Source of the DNA: a virus
Strand: one strand, 5' to 3'
Length of the DNA: 36,009 nucleotides
Virus record (IMG/VR): IMGVR_UViG_3300007162_000013
Span: 1 to 36,009 of that record
Part shown: one piece after another, positions 26,146 to 31,954 of the stretch
Layout: every line of letters starts with the position of its first letter
How positions within the stretch are numbered: the stretch's first letter is position 1
Program-made: the position numbers and the translations under genes
Notes under the pieces: generated by a model
Seen by the model: the letters and a program-made list of their open reading frames with translations, nothing else
Database searches by the model: none
Told to the model about the DNA's origin: nothing

Positions 26146-26540
26146 GTGTTTTTCTCCTGCAAAAACTCGTCTATCTTGTGTATCAGTTGTTCCCGGCTCA
26201 GGTCGCTCTCGTAAAACTCTCTTGCCTCCCCGGTGGCCAGCCCAACCCATTCACGCTTTGGGGGTGTGGCGTATAGAGGAATGGCGTTTTCAAACGACTC
26301 ATTACAGATCGCCAGATAATCCTTGGTAAATTCTGCCCACGCCACAGGCTCTTGCCTACCCCACAATAAATTTTCATACCACTGATCGGCATCCTTATCC
26401 TCTGCCCCTGCGATGGCTTGGCGTAGGAGGTGGGCAGACTGAGCGCAATGCCTTCCTACAATTGAATCCTTATTCCAGCCATTTACTTTCTCGACAGACT
26501 CCAAAGCCTCCAATGCTTGCTTCATTGCTGAGATGCTCAT
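26142..26540 (-). CDS. Hypothetical early protein (KREWVGL family)
   Basis: This 132-residue protein has an N-terminal helix (MKQALEALESVEKVNG) and a central NLLWGRQEPVAWAEF, IPLYATPPKREWVGLATGE, ending in LQEKNT. The phrases EPVAW, PLYxxPPKREWVGL recur in a widespread set of modular phage early proteins of unknown function, and in a rearranged form in the gene at 26721. The stop overlaps the next start by 4 bp, and the last codons (CAGGAGAAAAAC) also form that gene's ribosome binding site. Confidence 0.72.
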   Translation of the reverse strand: MSISAMKQALEALESVEKVNGWNKDSIVGRHCAQSAHLLRQAIAGAEDKDADQWYENLLWGRQEPVAWAEFTKDYLAICNESFENAIPLYATPPKREWVGLATGEAREFYESDLSREQLIHKIDEFLQEKNT

Positions 26541-26728
26541 ATGTTCTTCTCCTTTAGTTTGGCTCTAATTGTCGATTCAATAATTCTTTGTTCAGTCCGT
26601 GAATCAACTGGCTCTGCCCATCGCCCACACTTATTACATTGCCAGTTAATCCTGTCGAATGAGTCCCGCTTTATTGTCCCGCCATCATGAAACCAAGAAC
26701 ACCATTGTTCTGATAGCCACTTAGCCAT
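26537..26728 (-). CDS. Small putative zinc-binding protein
   Basis: This 63-residue protein has C10 and H14 (WCSWFHDGG) and C31-x-x-C34 (CNKCGRW), which could together hold one zinc ion, followed by a charged helix ending IRAKLKEKNI. Its ATG is preceded by AAAGGAGAAGAAC, which is also the 3-prime end of the upstream gene. Overlaps at both ends are 4-8 bp. No family was recognised beyond the zinc-ribbon pattern. Function unknown. Confidence 0.7.
   Translation of the reverse strand: MAKWLSEQWCSWFHDGGTIKRDSFDRINWQCNKCGRWAEPVDSRTEQRIIESTIRAKLKEKNI
26542..26564 (-). repeat. 23-bp direct repeat, copy 1 (C-terminal codons plus RBS)
   Basis: An identical 23-bp block occurs at 26729-26751. On the minus strand it encodes the AKLKEKN tail of the gene ending at 26537 and contains AAAGGAGAA, the ribosome binding site of the gene starting at 26540. 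Confidence 0.85.
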
Positions 26729-27281
26729 TGTTCTTCTCCTTTAGTTTGGCTTCGATGGCTCTGGCGAATGGTTGCACACAGTCATAAAAATCGCTTGCTT
26801 CAACATACTTCCAAACTGTTTCCATCTCCTCATCCGTCAGCCCAACCCATTCTCTTTTTGCTCTGAGGTAGCCAAGCACATCTCGTAGCTCAGACTCCAG
26901 TGCGTCTAGCGCCTGATCCATTGTGTCTGCATGGCCTGTTGCTAGGTCAAATGTACCCATGATTCGGATAAGTCGATTTTTGTCAGAAACTCGTACATTT
27001 TTTTCTGACATTACAGGTGCAGTGTAGAGAGGCACATCATCGGGCATGGGCTTCAGACCAAGGTTGGTTTTCCATTCGCTTGCACCCCAGTGTGTTGCCG
27101 ATGCTCTCATACCAGCCAGTTCTTTCCCATTGATCCAGCAGGCAGGCTCTTGCTGATCTGCATTTACTCTCAGAACCGCCAGTGCAAAGCTGATTAGCCC
27201 GTCTTCTGGGAGGTTCCAGCGTCCAAAGTCGTCCATCCACCCGTACTGGTCTGCTAGGTCAAAGATTTCTTCGTCAGTCAT
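26721..27281 (-). CDS. Hypothetical early protein (KREWVGLTDEE family)
   Basis: This 186-residue protein is preceded by GGGAGGTGAGAA. The N-terminus (MTDEEIFDLADQYGWMDDFGRW) is followed by QEPACWINGKELAG, a PLYTAP phrase, a helical segment (MDQALDALESELRDVLGYL) and a second KREWVGLTDEEMETVWKYV near the C-terminus, ending KLKEKNNG. TDEE and EWVGLTDEE repeats point to a modular family assembled from short exchangeable domains. It shares phrases with the gene at 26142. Function is unknown. Confidence 0.75.
   Translation of the reverse strand: MTDEEIFDLADQYGWMDDFGRWNLPEDGLISFALAVLRVNADQQEPACWINGKELAGMRASATHWGASEWKTNLGLKPMPDDVPLYTAPVMSEKNVRVSDKNRLIRIMGTFDLATGHADTMDQALDALESELRDVLGYLRAKREWVGLTDEEMETVWKYVEASDFYDCVQPFARAIEAKLKEKNNG
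26729..26751 (-). repeat. 23-bp direct repeat, copy 2 (C-terminal codons plus RBS)
   Basis: Identical to 26542-26564. It encodes the AKLKEKN tail of the gene ending at 26721 and provides AAAGGAGAA for the gene starting at 26728. The coincidence of coding tail and ribosome binding site suggests a recombination joint between small-gene cassettes. Confidence 0.85.
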
Positions 27282-27490
27282 TTCTCACCTCCCTTGAACC
27301 AAAGCGCGGCACAGACATACTCAAGCCGCTCCGATGGACGCTCGGCATTGAGCGCATCACGAAATCCCTTCTCGTAGGACTGAAGCAAGTCCTTCGCTTG
27401 GAACTCCCTCTCCTGTGCCTTGTACATGAGATGTAACCAACCCACTCCACATAAAAATCCAATAATTAAACCGACGATTGTTTTGCCCAA
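27278..27490 (-). CDS. Small single-pass membrane protein
   Basis: This 70-residue protein has an N-terminal transmembrane helix (IVGLIIGFLCGVGWLHLMY, ~5-23) followed by a charged helical cytoplasmic or periplasmic domain (KAQEREFQAKDLLQSYEKGFRDAL). No family was recognised. The start overlaps the end of the winged-helix gene by 25 bp and the stop overlaps the next start by 4 bp. Function unknown. Confidence 0.7.
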   Translation of the reverse strand: MGKTIVGLIIGFLCGVGWLHLMYKAQEREFQAKDLLQSYEKGFRDALNAERPSERLEYVCAALWFKGGEK

Positions 27491-27681
27491 TTTTTTTTCC
27501 TTAAATTGAACGGGTCATGAGCCTTCAACGTGTTAACGAACTCATACATATATGTCCCGCCAATCTTTCCCGTTCTTTTCCTCATTACTGATCCAGCCTC
27601 ATACATGTCCTTCAATCTCTTCCGGGCGATTGACAGCGTGATCTTGTGTTTTTTTGCGTACTGCTCAGCCGTGAATATCAA
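27466..27681 (-). CDS. Winged-helix-like DNA-binding protein, TTG start
   Basis: The start is TTG at 27681, supported by AGGAGA five bases upstream and by N-terminal sequence that reads as part of the fold. The 71-residue product (MIFTAEQYAKKHKITLSIARKRLKDMYEAGSV then MRKRTGKIGGTYMYEFV) matches a helix-turn-helix plus a beta wing. It is basic. As a small wHTH protein in the leftward early operon it may regulate early transcription or act as an excisionase-like architectural protein; the target is unknown. Confidence 0.72.
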   Translation of the reverse strand: MIFTAEQYAKKHKITLSIARKRLKDMYEAGSVMRKRTGKIGGTYMYEFVNTLKAHDPFNLRKKNWAKQSSV

Positions 27682-27690
27682 GAAAATCTC

Positions 27691-27879
27691 CTATGCAGCG
27701 AATAATTTTGGGATCAGCTTGTTGATGCGCTCCTGACGCTCCTGACCGAGTCGGTTAAGTTCCTCCCAGTCAACGGTTGTCTGTGAGTCGATCAGCTCAC
27801 TGATCACAGCTCTGGCCATCTCTGGCTGGTTTGCGTCCAAGCACTCAAGGGCTAGTTTTAGTTTTGAGATGTCAGTCAT
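27691..27879 (-). CDS. Small hypothetical helical protein
   Basis: This 62-residue protein has GGAGAGCTGA just upstream of its ATG. It is predicted all-helical: SKLKLALECLDANQPEMARAVISELIDSQ, then VDWEELNRLGQERQERINKLIP. No family was recognised. It is the first gene after the terminator-like hairpin at 27890, and its ribosome binding site starts one base after the T tract. It ends with TAG. Confidence 0.7.
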   Translation of the reverse strand: MTDISKLKLALECLDANQPEMARAVISELIDSQTTVDWEELNRLGQERQERINKLIPKLFAA

Positions 27880-27889
27880 TCAGCTCTCC

Positions 27890-27915
27890 AAAAAAAAGCC
27901 GGGGCGAACCCGGCT
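27890..27915 (-). terminator. Rho-independent terminator between the SSB-like gene and the rest of the leftward operon
   Basis: On the minus strand AGCCGGG and CCCGGCT arms (27915-27909 and 27903-27897) enclose a five-base loop and are followed by eight T. It begins six bases after the SSB-like stop. It would limit transcription into the ten genes downstream unless read through or antiterminated. Confidence 0.85.
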
Positions 27916-27921
27916 GTAAGG

Positions 27922-28566
27922 TTAGAAGGGAATGTCGCTATCAAGGTCGTCAAACGGATCAGCCTTGGCTGAGGCCTTGGATGGGGTCTTGTTGCCCTTG
28001 ATTGCGTTCCACTCGGGTGATAGCTCGATCTTGGCCTTGATGCCCTGTGAGAACGTCTCATAGAGCTCCATGTTGGGTTCCTGAAGGTCGAAGATCTGAA
28101 GCTTGTTCTTTCCCTCGGGTAAGCCGGCCTTCTTCATGGCAGCAGGCACAGGGTTCACGTTCGTGACGTTCGTGTACTCCCTGCCATTGTTGCCCTGAGC
28201 GGTAACCACCGAGACCATAGCCCACGCGCCAAGGATATTTTTGAGGTCGAACCCCCTAAGCTCATCAGCCGTAAACTCCCGACCCCTCCAGCTGACGAGA
28301 TCCTTGCGTAGAGTTGCCTTCTCGGAGAGGGAGACGGTGTAGGTTTTTGAAATCGATAGTGGCTCCCCCTTAGCGGTCTGAAGCGGGTTCCCGTTTTCGT
28401 CTTCACTGTGGATCTCCCATTGAACCATCAATTTTTTGGCCATCTTGATCGAGCCCTGAAACTCCGTTTTCTGGGTTCCAAGGTCAACGATGCGGTAACA
28501 CCGAGCGAGCCACATGCCTGCTGGTACGGGGGTGAAGCTACTGCTGTTTTGTTCTGAGATGATCAT
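27922..28566 (-). CDS. Phage single-stranded DNA-binding-like protein
   Basis: This 214-residue protein starts after AGGACTAGGAA. N-terminal FTPVPAGMWLARCYRIVDLGTQKTEFQG, then KMAKKLMVQWEIHSEDENG, TLRKDLVSWRGREFTADEL and FDLKNILGAWAMVSVVTAQG match a common phage early-protein family often found beside recombination genes. The C-terminus ends in an acidic FDDLDSDIPF, closely like the SSB C-terminal tip that recruits replication and repair partners. It probably coats ssDNA in replication or recombination. It is followed by a terminator. Confidence 0.8.
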   Translation of the reverse strand: MIISEQNSSSFTPVPAGMWLARCYRIVDLGTQKTEFQGSIKMAKKLMVQWEIHSEDENGNPLQTAKGEPLSISKTYTVSLSEKATLRKDLVSWRGREFTADELRGFDLKNILGAWAMVSVVTAQGNNGREYTNVTNVNPVPAAMKKAGLPEGKNKLQIFDLQEPNMELYETFSQGIKAKIELSPEWNAIKGNKTPSKASAKADPFDDLDSDIPF

Positions 28567-28702
28567 TTCCTAGTCCTAGTTCGTGTTGAATTAAACGCCA
28601 ATCGTCCTCTGTGGCGGTTCCTTGTTTTGCCCGCAACAGAGCCTCCTCGGTCTGCTGCTGGCGCTCGAGCATCAGTTGATGCCACTCTGCTTGGTCATAC
28701 AT
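28538..28702 (-). CDS. Small leader protein of the leftward operon
   Basis: The ATG at 28702 is chosen because AAAGGAGG lies eight bases upstream; a GTG at 28726 lacks a site. The 54-residue product (MYDQAEWHQLMLERQQQTEEALLRAKQGTATEDDW and following) is a charged, helical, probably coiled-coil protein. It overlaps the SSB-like gene by 29 bp. No family was recognised. As the first gene after the leftward promoter it may be regulatory. Confidence 0.7.
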   Translation of the reverse strand: MYDQAEWHQLMLERQQQTEEALLRAKQGTATEDDWRLIQHELGLGNDHLRTKQQ

Positions 28703-28742
28703 AAATAACGCCTCCTTTGTACCCACACGATGTGGTGAAGAG

Positions 28743-28771
28743 ATAGTACATCCTGTAATTTAAAATTACAA
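28743..28771 (-). promoter_or_regulatory. Leftward early promoter
   Basis: On the minus strand a -35-like TTGTAA (28771-28766) and a -10-like TACTAT (28748-28743) are separated by 17 bp. It lies ~40 bp before the first leftward gene. The -35 element overlaps the palindrome at 28754-28770, so a bound repressor could block it. Confidence 0.65.
28754..28770. promoter_or_regulatory. Perfect palindromic operator candidate 1
   Basis: TGTAATTTAAAATTACA is a perfect inverted repeat of 8-bp half-sites around one central A. It lies between the divergent early genes and overlaps the leftward -35 element. A dimeric HTH protein such as the Cro-like product at 28828 could bind it. Confidence 0.65.
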
Positions 28772-28776
28772 GGGGG

Positions 28777-28806
28777 ACTTGCAAGTTAAATATTTTTGTG
28801 TAACAT
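28777..28806 (+). promoter_or_regulatory. Rightward early promoter with palindromic operator candidate 2
   Basis: A -35-like TTGCAA (28779-28784) and a -10-like TAACAT (28801-28806) are 16 bp apart, upstream of the Cro-like gene. The -35 element sits inside a perfect 10-bp palindrome, ACTTGCAAGT (28777-28786). The promoter match is moderate; the palindrome is exact. Confidence 0.55.
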
Positions 28807-28827
28807 CCACTTTTACGAGGAGGTTTT

Positions 28828-29031
28828 ATGAAGCTATCAGACTGGTTGGATAAGCAGCCCAGAGGGACTAGGGCTCAGTTGGCACGGTCGTTGGGCATCA
28901 CCCCGACGTGGATGTGTCAACTAACGGCAGGAAGAGGTAAGGCGAGCGTTGAGCTGGCCATTGAGATAGAGCGGTTGACCGACGGGCAGGTCACTCGTTC
29001 TGACATGCGCCCGGACATTTTTGGAGAGTGA
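28828..29031 (+). CDS. Cro/YdaS-like HTH transcriptional regulator
   Basis: This 67-residue protein is preceded by GAGGAGGTTTT. It has the layout of a Cro/YdaS-type HTH: MKLSDWLDKQPRGTRAQLARSLGITPTWMCQLTAGRGKASVELAIEIERLTDGQVTRSDM, with the turn helix at QLARSLGIT and recognition helix at TWMCQLTAG. As the first rightward gene after a divergent operator region it is probably a Cro-like repressor of one or both early promoters. No CI-like repressor gene was seen opposite it. It shares its stop region with the next gene. Confidence 0.87.
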   Translation: MKLSDWLDKQPRGTRAQLARSLGITPTWMCQLTAGRGKASVELAIEIERLTDGQVTRSDMRPDIFGE

Positions 29032-29033
29032 AC

Positions 29034-29387
29034 ATGGAAAAGGTACAACAGGAAACACTGCGTCGTGCGTTGATGATGTTGTCTGGATCGGGCTGTTCTT
29101 ACATCGTGAAGGACCCTGACGGCCAAACTCATTCGTTTGGTTCGTTTGAGACCAAAAAGGGAAGAACCGGGTCGTACGAACACGCTGAGCGTTTAGGAAC
29201 GCACGTGAACTACCACCTGAAGGACATCCAGATTGGAGAGGTTCGCCTCATTCCTCTTGGCGATTTTGATAAAGGCAGGTTGCATTCAAGGGTCACGGCC
29301 ATCCTGACAAACAAGTTTGGCAAGGGGTCGTTCACGACCGTAACCAATAAGGAAAAGGGCGCCATTGAGGCTCTGCGACTCTCATGA
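29034..29387 (+). CDS. Hypothetical early protein
   Basis: The ATG at 29034 lies five bases after GGAGAG; the in-frame GTG at 29028 overlaps that site and is less likely. The 117-residue product has an N-terminal helix (VQQETLRRALMMLSGSG), a beta region (SYIVKDPDGQTHSFGSFE) and a C-terminal FGKGSFTTVTNKEKGAIEALRLS. No family was recognised. It is coupled to the following DUF1376 gene by ATGA. Its place next to replication genes suggests a replication or regulatory accessory. Confidence 0.7.
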   Translation: MEKVQQETLRRALMMLSGSGCSYIVKDPDGQTHSFGSFETKKGRTGSYEHAERLGTHVNYHLKDIQIGEVRLIPLGDFDKGRLHSRVTAILTNKFGKGSFTTVTNKEKGAIEALRLS

Positions 29388-29704
29388 ACTGGTACAAATT
29401 TGATCCCTTGCAGCACAGAGTAGAGACGTTCCATCTTGGCAAAGCGGATGACCTTTGTTATCGCTTTTTGATGGACCACTACTACGTAACCGAAAAGCCA
29501 CTTACCGCGGATGTAAGGGCCCTTGCCAAGCATATCGACATGGACGAAGAGGTTGTTCAGGGCGTGCTCGAGGAGTTCTTCACGCTCACGGACCGCGGCT
29601 GGGAGCACGAGCGTATTCAAAAGGACATCGATGCACGCCTACATAGAAGGAAGATGAACCAACGTAGCGGCAAGATGGGAGGGCGACCAAAGTCCTCTGA
29701 GTAA
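29384..29704 (+). CDS. DUF1376-like protein (first of two)
   Basis: This 106-residue protein carries the DUF1376 pattern: a WYKFDPLQHRVETFHLGKADDLCYRFLMDHYYVTEKPL start, ALAKHIDM, VLEEFFTLTDRGWEHERI, then a basic tail. DUF1376 resembles the winged-helix N-terminus of phage replication initiators. It is short, about the size of the domain alone. ATGA coupling joins it to the preceding gene. It may assist the second DUF1376 protein (30058) or be a diverged duplicate. The basic tail (RRKMNQRSGKMGGRPKSSE) could contact DNA. Confidence 0.75.
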   Translation: MNWYKFDPLQHRVETFHLGKADDLCYRFLMDHYYVTEKPLTADVRALAKHIDMDEEVVQGVLEEFFTLTDRGWEHERIQKDIDARLHRRKMNQRSGKMGGRPKSSE

Positions 29705-29855
29705 TGCTTTGGGCATACGCTAAGCAATGCTTAGCGCTTGCTTGTAGCATGCTCATAGCACTCCTTGACGCATCAAAACACCTAAGTGTTATGTGTTGAT
29801 GTTGCGTGATTACTTGTTATGGGTTATTGTTGTTTCACTTTAACAAGGAGGGTTC
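29705..29855 (+). promoter_or_regulatory. Structured intergenic region with hairpins and GCAATGC copies
   Basis: CGCTAAGCAATGCTTAGCG (29718-29736) is a perfect hairpin with 8-bp arms and an AAT loop; it contains the AAGCAATGC motif that is repeated in the gene at 30058. A second nested inverted repeat spans 29771-29801 (CATCAA/TTGATG around AACAC/GTGTT). A weak promoter, TTGACG (29765) with TTATGT (29789), may drive the next genes. No ORF is convincing here. Confidence 0.6.
29718..29736. repeat. Perfect inverted repeat containing AAGCAATGC
   Basis: Arms CGCTAAGC and GCTTAGCG with loop AAT. No T tract follows, so it is unlikely to be a terminator; a protein-binding or origin-related role is proposed because the core matches the repeats at 30402-30456. 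Confidence 0.6.
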
Positions 29856-30068
29856 ATGACACCAAGACTTTTGGCCGCAAAAAATGGCGAGAACAAGTAT
29901 ATCGGTAGTGCGTGTAAAAACTGTGGTTGCACCTCGAAGTGGACGATCAACGCTAGTTGTGTCCAGTGCTCAAATCAACGGGCGCGGGAGAACGTCAAGA
30001 AGAGTCGAGAGGCCATCAAGGAGCTGTTGCAAGAGGCGAAAGATAAGAGGTCTTCCAATGAAGGTTGA
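29856..30068 (+). CDS. Small zinc-ribbon protein
   Basis: This 70-residue protein is preceded by AACAAGGAGGGTTC. Cys20-x-x-Cys23 and Cys35-x-x-Cys38 (GSACKNCGCTSKWTINASCVQCSN) form a zinc ribbon like the small zinc module found beside phage HNH nucleases and early genes; the C-terminal half is a basic helix. It has no nuclease residues itself. Its end overlaps the following DUF1376 gene by 11 bp. A DNA- or RNA-binding accessory of replication is possible. Confidence 0.72.
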   Translation: MTPRLLAAKNGENKYIGSACKNCGCTSKWTINASCVQCSNQRARENVKKSREAIKELLQEAKDKRSSNEG

Positions 30069-30741
30069 CATCTGGATGCCGCTGTATGTTGCCGATTATT
30101 TGGCCGCCACATCTCGCTTGACCACAGAGCAGCACGGCGCTTATCTGTTGATTTTGATGGATTACTGGCGCAACGGTCCTCCACCAGATGATGATCTTGT
30201 CCTCGCTCAAATCACTCGGATGACGCCTGATGCTTGGAGCATTGCTCGAGCATCGATCAAGCATTACTTTGAGATTGAAAATGGGCTTTGGAAACATGCA
30301 AGGGTTGAGCGTGAGCTGGATGCCGCAAAAGACAAGAAAGAGCGGCAAACGGCTAGGGCAAAGGTTGCAGCCCAAAAAAGGTGGGATAAGACTGATGCTG
30401 TAAGCAATGCTACAAGCAATGCAGCAAGCAATGCACAGGGAATGCTTGAGCAATGCCCTTCACCTTCACCTTCACCTATTAAAAAAACTGGGGATAGGCA
30501 AAACAAATTAACCCAGCTTCCTCCAGACTTTGAACCCAACGAAAATGGGATCAAGTTCGCTGAGGAGCAACGCATCGATGTGGCACATGAGCTCAGGTCC
30601 TTTAAAGACCATCACCTTGCGAAGGGCTCGACCTTCAGGGACTGGCAAGCTGCGTGGAGAACTTGGGTTGGCCATGCCGTGAAGTTCGGTCGGGCAAAGC
30701 CTGTCGAGGTTGAGCCTTGGATGGTGAGGAGGGGCATATGA
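30058..30741 (+). CDS. DUF1376 replication-initiator-like protein
   Basis: The ATG at 30058 is preceded by AAGAGG at 30045-30050; longer frames upstream overlap the zinc-ribbon gene. The 227-residue protein begins with the DUF1376 domain (IWMPLYVADYLAATSRLTTEQHGAYLLILMDYW), continues with RVERELDAAKDKKERQTARAKVAAQKRW, a low-complexity SNATSNAASNA and SPSPSPIKK linker, and a C-terminal FEPNENGIKFAEE and FRDWQAAWRTWV domain. This two-domain plan resembles replication initiators of lambda O type. The linker DNA contains iteron-like repeats. A DnaB-like ATPase gene follows with an ATGA overlap. Confidence 0.82.
   Translation: MKVDIWMPLYVADYLAATSRLTTEQHGAYLLILMDYWRNGPPPDDDLVLAQITRMTPDAWSIARASIKHYFEIENGLWKHARVERELDAAKDKKERQTARAKVAAQKRWDKTDAVSNATSNAASNAQGMLEQCPSPSPSPIKKTGDRQNKLTQLPPDFEPNENGIKFAEEQRIDVAHELRSFKDHHLAKGSTFRDWQAAWRTWVGHAVKFGRAKPVEVEPWMVRRGI
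30402..30456 (+). repeat. Iteron-like GCAATGC array (candidate replication origin)
   Basis: AATGC occurs at 30406, 30418, 30430, 30441 and 30452, spaced 12, 12, 11 and 11 bp. The first three are perfect AAGCAATGC and the fifth is AGCAATGC. The motif keeps its DNA sequence while its reading frame changes. A run of TTCACC repeats and then an A-rich segment (30477-30487) follows. Another copy lies in the hairpin at 29718. Confidence 0.6.
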
Positions 30742-31685
30742 TTTTCTCCGACCAAGATTTCCAGATGGAGGACTGGGTTGACCCTCAGGACGCTGGTGAG
30801 CAGGTTCGGTCTGCCTCTCAGTACATCGAGCAGATCCGTGACGAGCTCCTTAACCCTGTCGCTGTTGCTCCACCGGTCGTTATGCCGTGGTCCAAGTCCG
30901 TAGGCAAGTTTCAGTTCCGCCCCGGTGAGGTGACCCTGTGGGCAGGTTCCAACGGTGGGGGCAAGTCCCTGATCACGGGGCAGGTTGCCCTCGGGTTGGT
31001 GCAGCAGGGGCAGACGGTCTGCATTGCCTCGTTTGAGATGAAGCCCAAGCGTTCGGTCTACCGGATGCTCAGGCAGTTCTCAGGGGTGAACCTCGACCAG
31101 ATCGTTCATGGACGTGCCGAGAAGGTCGGCGCTTACCTGAGCGACTTCAAGAGCTTCGCCTCCACCAAGCTCTGGTTTTTTGACCAGCAGGGCTCTACGT
31201 CCGCGGCGATGGTCTTGGCCATGGCTCGGTATTGCGGGACGATTCTTGGGGTGCAGCACATTTTCATCGACTCGCTCATGAAGTGCGTGGCCGGGGAAGA
31301 CGACTACAACGGCCAGAAGGCTTTTGTAGACCAGATCACAGCTCTGGCTCGAGACCTCGATGTCCACATTCACCTCGTGCACCACATCCGCAAGCAGAGC
31401 TCCGAGGAAGGTCTGCCGAACAAGTTCGACATCAAGGGCACTGGGGCCATCACCGATCAGGTCGACAATGTCCTGATCATGTGGCGGAACAAGAAGAAGG
31501 AGCACGACATCCAAAATGGTAAAGCGACGGACCCTTTATCCCCAGATGCCATGCTGATGTGCGAGAAGCAGCGGAACGGCGAGTCCGAGGATTGGTTTCA
31601 CCTGTTCTACCACCGGGACAGCCAGCAGTTTGTGGAGGCTCCAGACTCGGTGCCCTACACGTACAACGCTGGAGCTGAATTTTGA
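30738..31685 (+). CDS. DnaB/RecA-type replicative ATPase (helicase core)
   Basis: The ATG at 30738 has GAGGAGG upstream and overlaps the previous stop (ATGA). The 315-residue product has Walker A GSNGGGKS (70-77), Walker B HIFIDS (174-179), and later motifs VHIHLVHHIRKQ (209-220) and KGTGAITDQVDNVLIMWRN, the pattern of DnaB-family and T7 gp4-like hexameric helicase domains. The N-terminal DnaB domain and any primase domain are absent, so it is a core ATPase only. It would unwind DNA at the phage fork or act with the DUF1376 protein. Confidence 0.87.
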   Translation: MIFSDQDFQMEDWVDPQDAGEQVRSASQYIEQIRDELLNPVAVAPPVVMPWSKSVGKFQFRPGEVTLWAGSNGGGKSLITGQVALGLVQQGQTVCIASFEMKPKRSVYRMLRQFSGVNLDQIVHGRAEKVGAYLSDFKSFASTKLWFFDQQGSTSAAMVLAMARYCGTILGVQHIFIDSLMKCVAGEDDYNGQKAFVDQITALARDLDVHIHLVHHIRKQSSEEGLPNKFDIKGTGAITDQVDNVLIMWRNKKKEHDIQNGKATDPLSPDAMLMCEKQRNGESEDWFHLFYHRDSQQFVEAPDSVPYTYNAGAEF

Positions 31686-31954
31686 TTTTTTACTCAACGC
31701 AGAGCGTGAGGGAGAAGGAATGGAACGAGGGAGAGGGCGATGACCAAGAGCGACACCGGTGTCTTGTCCGGTATGTTATCCGAATGCGTCTTAGTGACCG
31801 CGATAGGGCTCACAAGTGGCTCAACGGTAAAAGCGACGGTAAGGGAGGATGGGTCCGTGGTTGGAATGACATGCACCCGGGGTCCATCCTTGAGCGAGAC
31901 GTCATCGAGCAGTGGAAGCGGGGTAACCGAGGCGAGGGCTGGATTGATTCTTAA
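31682..31954 (+). CDS. Small conserved phage protein, TTG start
   Basis: The TTG at 31682 overlaps the helicase stop and has GGAG a few bases upstream; a GTG at 31707 is an alternative start. The 90-residue protein contains RHRCLVRYVIRMRLSDRDRAHKWLNG and GWNDMHPGSILERDVIEQWKRGNRGEGW. The latter phrases recur between helicase and resolvase genes in other aquatic phages. Basic, Trp-rich and of unknown function. It overlaps the RusA-like gene by 11 bp in another frame. Confidence 0.72.
   Translation: MIFYSTQSVREKEWNEGEGDDQERHRCLVRYVIRMRLSDRDRAHKWLNGKSDGKGGWVRGWNDMHPGSILERDVIEQWKRGNRGEGWIDS

Noticed and set aside
29718-29736. Rho-independent terminator
   Set aside because: The stem is perfect but no T tract follows; its core matches the iteron-like motif, so a DNA-binding role is more likely.
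29884-30057. N-terminal extension of the DUF1376 protein
   Set aside because: The upstream part overlaps the zinc-ribbon gene out of frame and is Arg/Ser-rich without domain features. ATG 30058 has a ribosome binding site and starts the domain.
30402-30456. CRISPR array
   Set aside because: The repeats are 5-9 bp with 11-12 bp periods inside a coding region; there are no spacers of CRISPR length and no cas genes.
31740-31943. N-terminal extension of the RusA-like protein from the ATG at 31740
   Set aside because: The extension overlaps the 31682 gene in another frame and has Ser/Thr-rich sequence unlike the family. The typical RusA start begins at TTG 31944.
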